Shown here: in pieces, positions 54,330-61,124 of the stretch
Layout: each line of letters opens with the position of its first letter
How positions within the stretch are numbered: the first letter of the stretch is position 1
Assembly: GCF_001699815.1 (NCBI RefSeq)
Contig: NZ_MCGB01000027.1
Location: forward strand, 23,693 to 87,692
Length of the DNA: 64,000 bases
Source: Ralstonia pickettii
GTDB lineage: Bacteria; Pseudomonadota; Gammaproteobacteria; Burkholderiales; Burkholderiaceae
Direction: 5' to 3'
Program-made: the position numbers and the translations under genes
Notes under the pieces: model-generated
What the model was told of the DNA's origin: nothing
Seen by the model: only the letters and a program-made list of their open reading frames with translations
Database searches by the model: none

Positions 54330-54349
54330 CCCTAGGGGGACAAGTCCCC
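54330..54349. promoter_or_regulatory. overlapping palindromes upstream of the porin gene
   Basis: CCCTAGGG (54330-54337) overlaps GGGGAC-AA-GTCCCC (54336-54349). They lie between the porin gene and the GntR regulator gene, which read in the same direction. This is a possible operator; the regulator is unknown. Confidence 0.35.
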
Positions 54350-54399
54350 ATTGCGGGGTGTGTGGCGCCGTTTCTGCACCGGTGTGGCGCAGTGCGCTT

Positions 54400-55128
54400 T
54401 CAGTCGTTTTGAAGCACGCGGATATCGACTTCACGCGTATAGCGTTCAGGAGAAAAATCGCAGTACGTGATGGAGATCGGCACGTCGGCGAGGCTGTAGC
54501 CGATGCGGCGCACACGCACCAGCGGCACGCCCGCTTGCACGCCGAGCTGCGCGGCTTGGTGGGCATCGGCCACACAGGCCAGCGGCGCCTCGCGCGAGCG
54601 CGCGATGGTCAGGTTGGCGCGCTGGAAGACCTGCACGAACAGACGATCTTCGAAGTCGCGCGCCTCAAGCATCGCCGCGAGTCGGGACGTCAGCCACGTG
54701 CGCAGCAGCATGATGGGCTGGCCATCCACCTGAGCGCGGCGCTCGACAAACGCGACCTGCCCGCCCACCGCCAGGTCAAGCGCGGCGGCCACGGTTTCGT
54801 CGGCCTGCTCCAGTCGAAATGCACTGACCGTATAGACGGCGCCCGGCACGTATTCCAACGCAGCATCGGACTGGCCCGGCGCGTACAGCACCGGCCGATG
54901 TGGCCCCACGCGGTCGAGCACCACGCTGCGCTGCCCCCGCGAGCGCCTGAGCAGCCCGCGCGCCGCCAGTTCGTTCAGTGTCCGGCGCGCCGTCAAACGA
55001 GATACGCCGTAGCGCTGGGCGACTTCGTTCTCGCTGGGCGCGACACTGCCGGCCGGCAGCGTTCCATGCAGGATGTCGAGCCGAATGCAGTCGGCCAGTT
55101 CGAGGTATTTGGGCAGGCGGGGCGTCAT
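54400..55128 (-). CDS. GntR-family regulator of the HutC (UTRA) type
   Basis: The 242-residue protein has an N-terminal winged helix (LPKYLELADCIRLDILHGTL, APSENEVAQRYGVSRLTARR, TLNELAARGLLRRSRGQRSV). A C-terminal UTRA effector domain has RRAQVDGQPIMLLRTWLTSR, PLVRVRRIGYSLADVPISIT and ERYTREVDIRV. HutC-type regulators sense small metabolites such as histidine catabolites, sugars or phosphonates. The ligand cannot be read from the sequence. The nearest candidate target is the porin gene downstream. Confidence 0.88.
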   Translation of the reverse strand: MTPRLPKYLELADCIRLDILHGTLPAGSVAPSENEVAQRYGVSRLTARRTLNELAARGLLRRSRGQRSVVLDRVGPHRPVLYAPGQSDAALEYVPGAVYTVSAFRLEQADETVAAALDLAVGGQVAFVERRAQVDGQPIMLLRTWLTSRLAAMLEARDFEDRLFVQVFQRANLTIARSREAPLACVADAHQAAQLGVQAGVPLVRVRRIGYSLADVPISITYCDFSPERYTREVDIRVLQND

Positions 55129-55167
55129 GCCTTCCTTATACAGGAACGCTCATCACGCGCAGCAACG

Positions 55168-55198
55168 CAAATGGCCCACCGGGCAGGTGGGCCATTTG
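55168..55198. terminator. hairpin terminator between hns-like and gntR genes
   Basis: CAAATGGCCCACC and GGTGGGCCATTTG are perfect 13-bp arms around a 5-nt loop. The T-tract is short, so efficiency is uncertain. It lies about 40 nt after the hns-like stop. Confidence 0.65.
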
Positions 55199-55235
55199 CA
55201 TTGCTGCACTTGCGCGTCAGGCAGGGCCTGACGAA

Positions 55236-55526
55236 TCAGGCGATCAGGAATTTATCGCGGTTCTTGCCGATCCAGGCCGGAGCACGGCCGCGGCCGGACC
55301 ACGTTGCGCCTGTCTTCGGGTCACGATACTTCGCCGGCACCGGCGCCTTCGCACCGGCACGGCGACCGCGACGCTGAGCCAAGCCCAGGTCTTCAGCCGT
55401 CAGGCCATATTCGGCAACCGTCTGGCGCACTTGCTGGATAACCGCTTCCAGTTCCTTGGCACGCGCAGTTTCGATCTGCTCTTCCAGTTTGGCCTTTTGT
55501 GCAACCAATTCCTTGTATGTCGCCAT
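55236..55526 (-). CDS. H-NS family nucleoid protein
   Basis: The start at MATYKELVAQKAKLEEQIET gives 96 residues. The N-terminal half is a coiled-coil oligomerisation region. The C-terminal half has a basic linker (QRRGRRAGAKAPVPAK) and the H-NS DNA-binding motif YRDPKTGATWSGRGRAPAWI. Such proteins bind the minor groove of AT-rich DNA and silence foreign genes. The upstream 460 nt is notably AT-rich and may be self-regulated. Confidence 0.93.
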   Translation of the reverse strand: MATYKELVAQKAKLEEQIETARAKELEAVIQQVRQTVAEYGLTAEDLGLAQRRGRRAGAKAPVPAKYRDPKTGATWSGRGRAPAWIGKNRDKFLIA

Positions 55527-55992
55527 ATGCGCTCCCAATAAATTCCGGTGTGAAGTCTGGTGTGGATCAGATATTAGATCAATTGTATTCATAACTGAAA
55601 TCAAATTTCAACGTTTTTGATCGTGGCCCTTCAAACCGCTCCACTAAGCCAGGAATCAACTCGTGGCACACCAGATGCTCAGTTTCAACCGGAAAGTCGA
55701 ATTGACGCATCGGATTAGCGTACGCGATCATGCAAGGCAGCAAACTGGTATCGCGCTTCATTTCAGTGCCACCACCATAGCAAGCGCTGCCGGGTCCCGC
55801 AATTCCGGCTTTCGGCGCAAGCGGCAATCTGCAGCATCGCAGCAGTACAGCAAACGCAATATCAATTGATGCGCAAGCCTCCGGCCAGGCATGCCATTGC
55901 ACCGCGATGGCCCCGTCATGGCATGCCCATTTGAGGGGGCGGTAAAACGATTCAAAGCACCACCCTCTTGGTTGCAGTTGGATGAGACAACG
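55527..55992. other. AT-richer intergenic region between hns-like and a small membrane protein gene
   Basis: This stretch of about 466 nt is clearly lower in GC than its surroundings. On the minus strand a 60-residue frame (55579-55761) begins MKRDTSLLPCMIAYANPMRQ, but it has no recognised family and would lie in the hns leader. I treat it as unproven. AT-rich sequence here suits H-NS autoregulation. Confidence 0.45.
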
Positions 55993-56352
55993 ATGAATTC
56001 GCCCTTGCCGCGTCGTTTTTACTATCTGCTTTTGGTCTTTGGCGTACTGGCAGGCACCCTGTTTGTCGCCGCGACCGTTTTCTTTCCAGAACGTTCAGTC
56101 GAACGGATCAGCGCTTATTTCATCCTGACAATGGGAACATGCATGTTGATGTGTGCAATCGGGTTGACACTGACACATCACTGGATCGATCAGCATTTCG
56201 CCGCGCAGGAGAGTGGACATGGCCCGCATGCCCAAATGGAACCGTCGCTCGCACCAGACCCGCAGCCAATCGTTTTGAAACCCGCGCGACAAACGAACAA
56301 CTGCGCGTCTGACAAAACGCATTCAGAATGTGTTGTATCGACCACAAACTAG
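55993..56352 (+). CDS. small hypothetical membrane protein
   Basis: The start at MNSPLPRRFYYLLLVFGVLA gives 119 residues. It has two membrane spans (YYLLLVFGVLAGTLFVAATV and FILTMGTCMLMCAIGLTLTH) separated by FFPERSVERISAY. A polar, Pro-rich tail of about 55 residues ends in CVVSTTN. I do not recognise the family. Its base composition is lower in GC than that of its neighbours. Confidence 0.55.
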   Translation: MNSPLPRRFYYLLLVFGVLAGTLFVAATVFFPERSVERISAYFILTMGTCMLMCAIGLTLTHHWIDQHFAAQESGHGPHAQMEPSLAPDPQPIVLKPARQTNNCASDKTHSECVVSTTN

Positions 56353-56489
56353 ACTTTGCGCCGCGCACGACTTTTGCGCATCATGAATAGCATTGCCCCC
56401 GACTTCCGGTAGCCGGCGTTCTCGCGGCCAGTGTCGGCCGAAGTCCATGCTGAGTGAGATGCCGGGCAATGCCTCAGTTGGAGCGTGGG

Positions 56490-59159
56490 ATGCCAGACGA
56501 AATTTCCTACCCGTTGTCGGCGCAAAGCCTTCCGGTTCCGCTCTATGTGGTGCTTGAAGGCCGCATCGTCTTTGCCAATGCAGCCGGTGTTTGCATGGTG
56601 CGGGCGCTGTCCTCCGACCAACTGCTCGGCGAGCCCTTCTCGCGCTTCTTCCAGGACATTCCCGCATGGCTGGAGGCCCGTACCGGAGAAGACGCCGATG
56701 CGACGCAGCCCGATGCTCGGGCCATTCCGGCAGCACAGCTCGTCTCCGCCCTTTCTGCCGGCGATTCCAACGAGGTGGTCAGCGTCAGGCTGACGGTGAC
56801 GCCAACCCGCTTTGATGGGCTGCCAGCGCAGCAGGTGGTCGTGCACGGGTTGCCGCTGCCGCTCGATGCGCAATTGCCGGGCAAGGCCGGCGAGCGCGTG
56901 CTGAGCGCCGAAGCCATCGGTGCAGCGCTGCCGCACGAGCATCTTGATCATCTGCTTTCCACGCTGCCGTCCGCCGCCTCGCTCGGCGAGCGGCTGCATG
57001 CTGCGCTGCGGGCGCTGGAGGCTGCCTTGCCGTCGGCGCTGTGCGTCGTGGTGCGTGTCGTCTCCGGGCGGGCAAGGCTCTATGGCACACAGCGCGCCCG
57101 GGCGAAGCTGGCATTGCGCGACGACCACGCGGCGCACCTGCCCACCGCGGCACAGGGTGAGTTCGATATCGAACTGGCCCGCATCGCGCCGCTGCTCAAT
57201 GAGCTAGCGCCCATCGAACTGGTTCACGAAGCCAATGCGCCCACGGCTCTGCACGAAGCACTTGTCCGCGTGTTAGACACCGCGCATCCGACATGGCTGT
57301 GCCGCATCCCGGCTCAACATGGCGGCATGGCCGTCGCCGATGATCTGCTCTGCCTCTTCTTCCCAACTGCCAACCCGCCCGACGACACAACGCTGCGCGC
57401 AGACTGCGGCCGCTACATCGCCGCCTTGGTCAAGCTGCTGCGCCTGGAGAATGAATATCGCCAGTCCCGCGAGCTGCGTGATCAGTACCGGCTGGTCGTC
57501 AATCATCTGAGCGAAGGCGTGCTGACGCTGTCCACCGACGGCCGCGTGCTTTCGTACAACCGCAGCGCGGCGGACATCTTGCGCATGTCGGGCGCGTCAT
57601 GGAAAGGCCGCCCGCGTGTGGCATTGAACGACATGATGTTGGGTGAAGACGGCGCCATCCTGCCCCGCGCCGCATGGCCCTCCACCCTGGCGGCTCGCAC
57701 GGGGCGAGCGATCAGCAACGTCGTCGTGGGCGTGCCGGCCGGCAATGGGCAGATCGTGTGGCTGCGTGAATCGGTGCTGCCGATGTTCTCGCCGGACAGC
57801 GCATCCCCGCACGCGGTGCTGGTCATCTTTACCGACATCACGGCCGAGCGTTCCGCCTACGAGCAGCTGCGCCTGCTGGAGACCAAGGATTCGCTCACCG
57901 GCCTGCCCAATCGCGCGGCGTTCATCGAGCGGCTCGACGCGCGGCTGGCGCTGCCGTCCACCGGGGAATCCGCACTGCTGTATATCGGGCTGGACCACTT
58001 CAAGACCGTGAACGAGGCGATGGGGCACCACATGGGCAACCAGGTGCTGAACATGGCGGCGCAGCGCATCCGCGGCCAGGCGGGCCAGCGCGCGCTGCTG
58101 GCCCGCCTCGGTGGCGACCAGTTCTGCGTGGCCATCGATGACCCGAACGCTGCCGACACGCTTGCACAACAGGTGCTCGACGCGCTGGCCCGCCCCTTTA
58201 CCGGTGGCGAACGTGAAGTGCATCTGTCGGCCAGCATCGGTGTGGCGGCCTACCCGGAAGACGGCGGCGATGCGGCCACGCTGGTCAGCCATGCCGAAGC
58301 CGCCATGTACCGCGCCAAGGAAAACGGGCGCAACCGCATCACGCGGTATTCGCGCGCGCTGGAAACACAGATGCTGCGCCGCTTCACACTCAACGAGCGC
58401 ATGCGGCGTGCGCTGGCGCGCGGTCAGGTGCGGCTGGTGTATCAGCCGAAGTACGCACTCGACTCAGGCGAACTGGTGGCGGTTGAAGCGCTGATGCGGT
58501 GGTCCGACCCCGAACTGGGCGCAGTGTCGCCCTCCGAGTTCATCGACGTGGCAGAAGAGTCGGGCTACATCCTCGAACTCGGCCGCTGGGCACTCATGCA
58601 AGCCTGCGCGCAGGGCGAGGCATGGGCACGAAAGTTCGGCTTCACGGGGCGCATGGCGGTGAATGTGTCCGCGCGGCAATGCGATGCGGGCGTGATCGAG
58701 CGCGACGTCGATGAAGCGCTCAAGGCTTCGGGCATGGCGCCCGGCCGGCTGGAACTGGAACTGACGGAAAGCGTGCTGCTGGCCGACCGGCAATCGACAC
58801 AGCGCCTGCTCATGAGCCTGGCCGCGCGGGGCGTGCGCATCTCGCTCGATGATTTCGGCATCGGATTCTCGTCGCTGTCGTATCTGCGCAGCTTGCCGAT
58901 CCACAACATCAAGATCGATCGTTCGTTCATCAGCGGCGTGCCTGGGGTGCCCGACTGCGTGGCGCTCACCAAGACCATCATCGCGATGGCCCGCGCGCTG
59001 AACATGACGGTCACGGCCGAAGGTGTGGAAACCCCGGAGCAAACGGCTTTCCTGACCGCACATGCGTGCGACGAAGTGCAGGGCTTCCTGTTTGGGCGGC
59101 CGCTGGAAGTGTCGGCACTGGAAGAATTGCTGCGCACCCGAAGCCGCGCACAGGTATAA
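56490..59159 (+). CDS. PAS-GGDQF-EAL protein, probable cyclic di-GMP phosphodiesterase
   Basis: The start at MPDEISYPLSAQSLPVPLYV (GGAG upstream) gives 889 residues; in-frame starts at 56469 and 56454 also exist. Domains are an N-terminal PAS-like region, a middle region of about 150 residues with no clear motif, a PAS domain (about 330 to 450, QYRLVVNHLSEGVLTLSTDG), a GGDEF-like domain with RLGGDQFCVAI, and an EAL domain with VEALMRW, DDFGIGFSSLSYL, KIDRSFI and AEGVETPEQ. The Glu-to-Gln change in the GGDEF loop and the lack of an RxxD I-site make cyclase activity unlikely, whereas the EAL motifs are intact. Confidence 0.87.
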   Translation: MPDEISYPLSAQSLPVPLYVVLEGRIVFANAAGVCMVRALSSDQLLGEPFSRFFQDIPAWLEARTGEDADATQPDARAIPAAQLVSALSAGDSNEVVSVRLTVTPTRFDGLPAQQVVVHGLPLPLDAQLPGKAGERVLSAEAIGAALPHEHLDHLLSTLPSAASLGERLHAALRALEAALPSALCVVVRVVSGRARLYGTQRARAKLALRDDHAAHLPTAAQGEFDIELARIAPLLNELAPIELVHEANAPTALHEALVRVLDTAHPTWLCRIPAQHGGMAVADDLLCLFFPTANPPDDTTLRADCGRYIAALVKLLRLENEYRQSRELRDQYRLVVNHLSEGVLTLSTDGRVLSYNRSAADILRMSGASWKGRPRVALNDMMLGEDGAILPRAAWPSTLAARTGRAISNVVVGVPAGNGQIVWLRESVLPMFSPDSASPHAVLVIFTDITAERSAYEQLRLLETKDSLTGLPNRAAFIERLDARLALPSTGESALLYIGLDHFKTVNEAMGHHMGNQVLNMAAQRIRGQAGQRALLARLGGDQFCVAIDDPNAADTLAQQVLDALARPFTGGEREVHLSASIGVAAYPEDGGDAATLVSHAEAAMYRAKENGRNRITRYSRALETQMLRRFTLNERMRRALARGQVRLVYQPKYALDSGELVAVEALMRWSDPELGAVSPSEFIDVAEESGYILELGRWALMQACAQGEAWARKFGFTGRMAVNVSARQCDAGVIERDVDEALKASGMAPGRLELELTESVLLADRQSTQRLLMSLAARGVRISLDDFGIGFSSLSYLRSLPIHNIKIDRSFISGVPGVPDCVALTKTIIAMARALNMTVTAEGVETPEQTAFLTAHACDEVQGFLFGRPLEVSALEELLRTRSRAQV

Positions 59160-59161
59160 AA

Positions 59162-59201
59162 AAACGGACCCGAAGGTTTAACCCCGGGTCCGTTTCTTTT
59201 T
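59162..59201. terminator. bidirectional rho-independent terminator
   Basis: AAACGGACCC and GGGTCCGTTT form a stem around a loop of about 14 nt. On the plus strand CTTTTTG follows; on the minus strand TTTTTT follows. It serves both the EAL gene and the convergent lipoprotein gene. Confidence 0.85.
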
Positions 59202-59227
59202 GAGTCGACGCGCAGGTCGAACCGAAA

Positions 59228-59431
59228 TCAACGCGTCGATACGTTGCCCACCAGGCCGCCCAGTGCGGCACCGCCCAGCGTGGCACCCGGGCCGCCAATC
59301 AAAGCAGCGCCGGCCAACCCGCCCACACCCGCACCAATGGCGGTATTGCGTTGACGTGCCGTCATGTCGGCACAGCCGGTTGCGGTCAGCAACGTCGCAC
59401 CGGCCAGCAGAATCGTCAGTACCCGAACCAT
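59228..59431 (-). CDS. small glycine-zipper lipoprotein
   Basis: The start at MVRVLTILLAGATLLTATGC has AGGAG 6 nt upstream. This 67-residue lipoprotein has a lipobox ending at Cys20. After a short linker (ADMTARQRNTAIGAG) comes a glycine-zipper segment (VGGLAGAALIGGPGATLGGA, ALGGLVGN). It resembles OsmB and other 2TM glycine-zipper proteins of the envelope. It is probably stress-inducible, but the exact role is unknown. Confidence 0.8.
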   Translation of the reverse strand: MVRVLTILLAGATLLTATGCADMTARQRNTAIGAGVGGLAGAALIGGPGATLGGAALGGLVGNVSTR

Positions 59432-59942
59432 GTTTTTCTCCTTGAATGCGTCGGTCGCGATCAAGCCATCGCGTATCGGAAGTTTGGCCAACGGGTGCCG
59501 GACTTGCTGTTTCAAGTTGTAATCAATCGTTGCAATGTGCAGGGCGGGCGCGTCTGAGAGGCCGTGCCGCATTCGCAAGCAGCGCCGACCAAAAGCCGTC
59601 GCCACGCCGCTCGGATGGTGTTTCCCACAGACTTATCCACATGTTCTGTGCATAACCGGCGCCGCCTGCCGAGACCCAAACCACAAAAGGGCTTGACGGG
59701 TTTGGGCAAACATGCAGCGCACGTAAAACCTGTGCACCCGCACAAAGTTATCCACATTCGGCAGCCCTGTTACATCGTGCAACAAACCCTTTTCCGTCAA
59801 CTGCTTGCGGGGGGTTTTGCAAGCGGTGTGCGCGCTGCTGTGGACAAGTGGGATTGGCCGAAAACGCGGCTTTTGTTAGCCAATCTTCGCAGGACCGCCT
59901 GCATCAGCCCCGAACACCCCATGCCCACGGGCAAACGTTCGA
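59432..59942. other. gene-free region with a cluster of DnaA-box-like sites
   Basis: In this 511-nt stretch I read TTATCCACA at 59633-59641, TGTGCATAA (reverse of TTATGCACA) at 59647-59655, TTATCCACA at 59748-59756, and TGTGGACAA (one mismatch, reverse) at 59839-59847. The first three match the DnaA consensus TTATNCACA. No dnaA, dnaN, repA or parAB gene is near. No convincing coding region is present. Confidence 0.55.
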
Positions 59943-60539
59943 TCAGCGGGCCAGATCGGCCGGCGTGTCGACGTCGCGCAGGATGCCGGCGTCATCGGTC
60001 TCGATTCGGATGAGCTTGGCAGGATCGATCAGCCGCCGCGCGCCCTCGTCGCCGTCGAGCGCTGTCAGGCCCGCGAAGAAGTCGGCCCCGAAGCCGATCG
60101 GGTGGCCCCGCTGCCCGGCATGAAAGGGCGCAACGCAACCGTGTGGATCCACTGCGTTGGCGACTTGGGTGATGGTCTCGGGGGCAATCCACGGCATGTC
60201 GGCCAGGGCGATGATCCACCCGCCGGCTTGCGGGCGTTCGGCTACGCCGGCAGCCAGGCTGGCGCCCATACCGCGTGCAGCATCGGGACAGCGCAAGACT
60301 TCGCAGCCGGCCTCGGCCAACAGCGTTGCCAGTTGATCGACCTGCGCGCCATGCGTGGCGGCGGCGGGCACCACTGCCACCACATCGCCCAAGGCCTGCA
60401 TCAGGTGCCGCGCGGCCTGCACCGCCACGGGGGTTCCATCGGGCAGCGGAGCAAGCAGCTTGTTGGCCACGCCCGCCGCATCAAACCGGCTGCCACGGCC
60501 TGCGGCCAGCAACACACCAACAACAGGCCGCTGCGGCAT
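59943..60539 (-). CDS. MobA-like NTP transferase (MocA-type, molybdenum cofactor cytidylyltransferase-like)
   Basis: The start at MPQRPVVGVLLAAGRGSRFD overlaps the upstream ohr stop (TGATG) and gives 198 residues. Motifs are VLLAAGRGSRF for nucleotide binding, RCPDAARGMGASLAAGVAER, WIIALADMPWIAPETITQVA and RGHPIGFGADFFAGL. These fit the MocA/MobA group, which attaches CMP or GMP to molybdopterin. A cytidylyltransferase would mature the cofactor of the molybdoenzyme encoded just upstream (61125-63846). Confidence 0.85.
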   Translation of the reverse strand: MPQRPVVGVLLAAGRGSRFDAAGVANKLLAPLPDGTPVAVQAARHLMQALGDVVAVVPAAATHGAQVDQLATLLAEAGCEVLRCPDAARGMGASLAAGVAERPQAGGWIIALADMPWIAPETITQVANAVDPHGCVAPFHAGQRGHPIGFGADFFAGLTALDGDEGARRLIDPAKLIRIETDDAGILRDVDTPADLAR

Positions 60540-60973
60540 CAGACCACCTCGGTCTTGAGGGTGACTTCCACGTTGTTGCGCGTGGCGTTCGAATACGGGC
60601 ACACCTGATGCGCCTGGGCCACCAGCTTCTCGGCATCAGCTTGCGAGAGCCCGCCGATCCGCGCGGTGAGCCCCACCTTCAGGCCAAAACCGCCTTCATC
60701 GCGCGTGCCGATGCCCACATCGCAATGGATTTCGATATTGCTCGGGTTGAGCTTGAGCATGCTCTTGGCGACAAAGTCGCACGCCGAACCGAAGCACGCG
60801 GCATAGCCCGCGGCAAATAGGTCTTCGGGCGTGGTGGTGTTGGGCTTGCCGGGGCCGCCCATGGCCTTGGGCACCGACAGGTCGTGCGAGACCTGGCCGT
60901 CTTCGGTTTGCGTGTGGCCGTTGCGGCCGCCTGTGGCCTTGGCGTGGGCGGTGTACAGGATATTCAATGCCAT
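60539..60973 (-). CDS. Ohr/OsmC-family peroxidase, second copy
   Basis: The start at MALNILYTAHAKATGGRNGH gives 144 residues. Both catalytic Cys are kept (GYAACFGSACDFVAKS and AHQVCPYSNATRNN), with TPEDLFAAG. The internal Ohr-type pattern is similar to the ohr gene at 23402. An extra Cys is present at SACDF. No ohrR is adjacent. Its stop overlaps the start of the MobA-like gene, and it follows the molybdoenzyme genes on the same strand, after a terminator. Confidence 0.9.
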   Translation of the reverse strand: MALNILYTAHAKATGGRNGHTQTEDGQVSHDLSVPKAMGGPGKPNTTTPEDLFAAGYAACFGSACDFVAKSMLKLNPSNIEIHCDVGIGTRDEGGFGLKVGLTARIGGLSQADAEKLVAQAHQVCPYSNATRNNVEVTLKTEVV

Positions 60974-61060
60974 GACATGCTCCTCCGGTGGGTGAACGAC
61001 GCAATCGCGGACGCAAGAATCGGTCCGCAAAACTGGGGGGATACGAGGCTGCAAGAACAA

Positions 61061-61094
61061 GAAAGCCGGCACACAGGACTGCATGCCGGCTTCC
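61061..61094 (-). terminator. rho-independent terminator after the molybdoenzyme operon
   Basis: AAGCCGGCA and TGCCGGCTT are perfect 9-bp arms with a 12-nt loop, followed on the minus strand by TCTTGTTCTTG. It separates the operon from the ohr-type gene. Confidence 0.6.
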
Positions 61095-61124
61095 ATCACA
61101 TCACGCGATGATGACAACTAGAAA

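Noticed and set aside
59633..59847. DnaA-box cluster as a chromosome or plasmid origin
   Set aside because: No dnaA, dnaN, repA, parAB or clear AT-rich unwinding element lies next to it.
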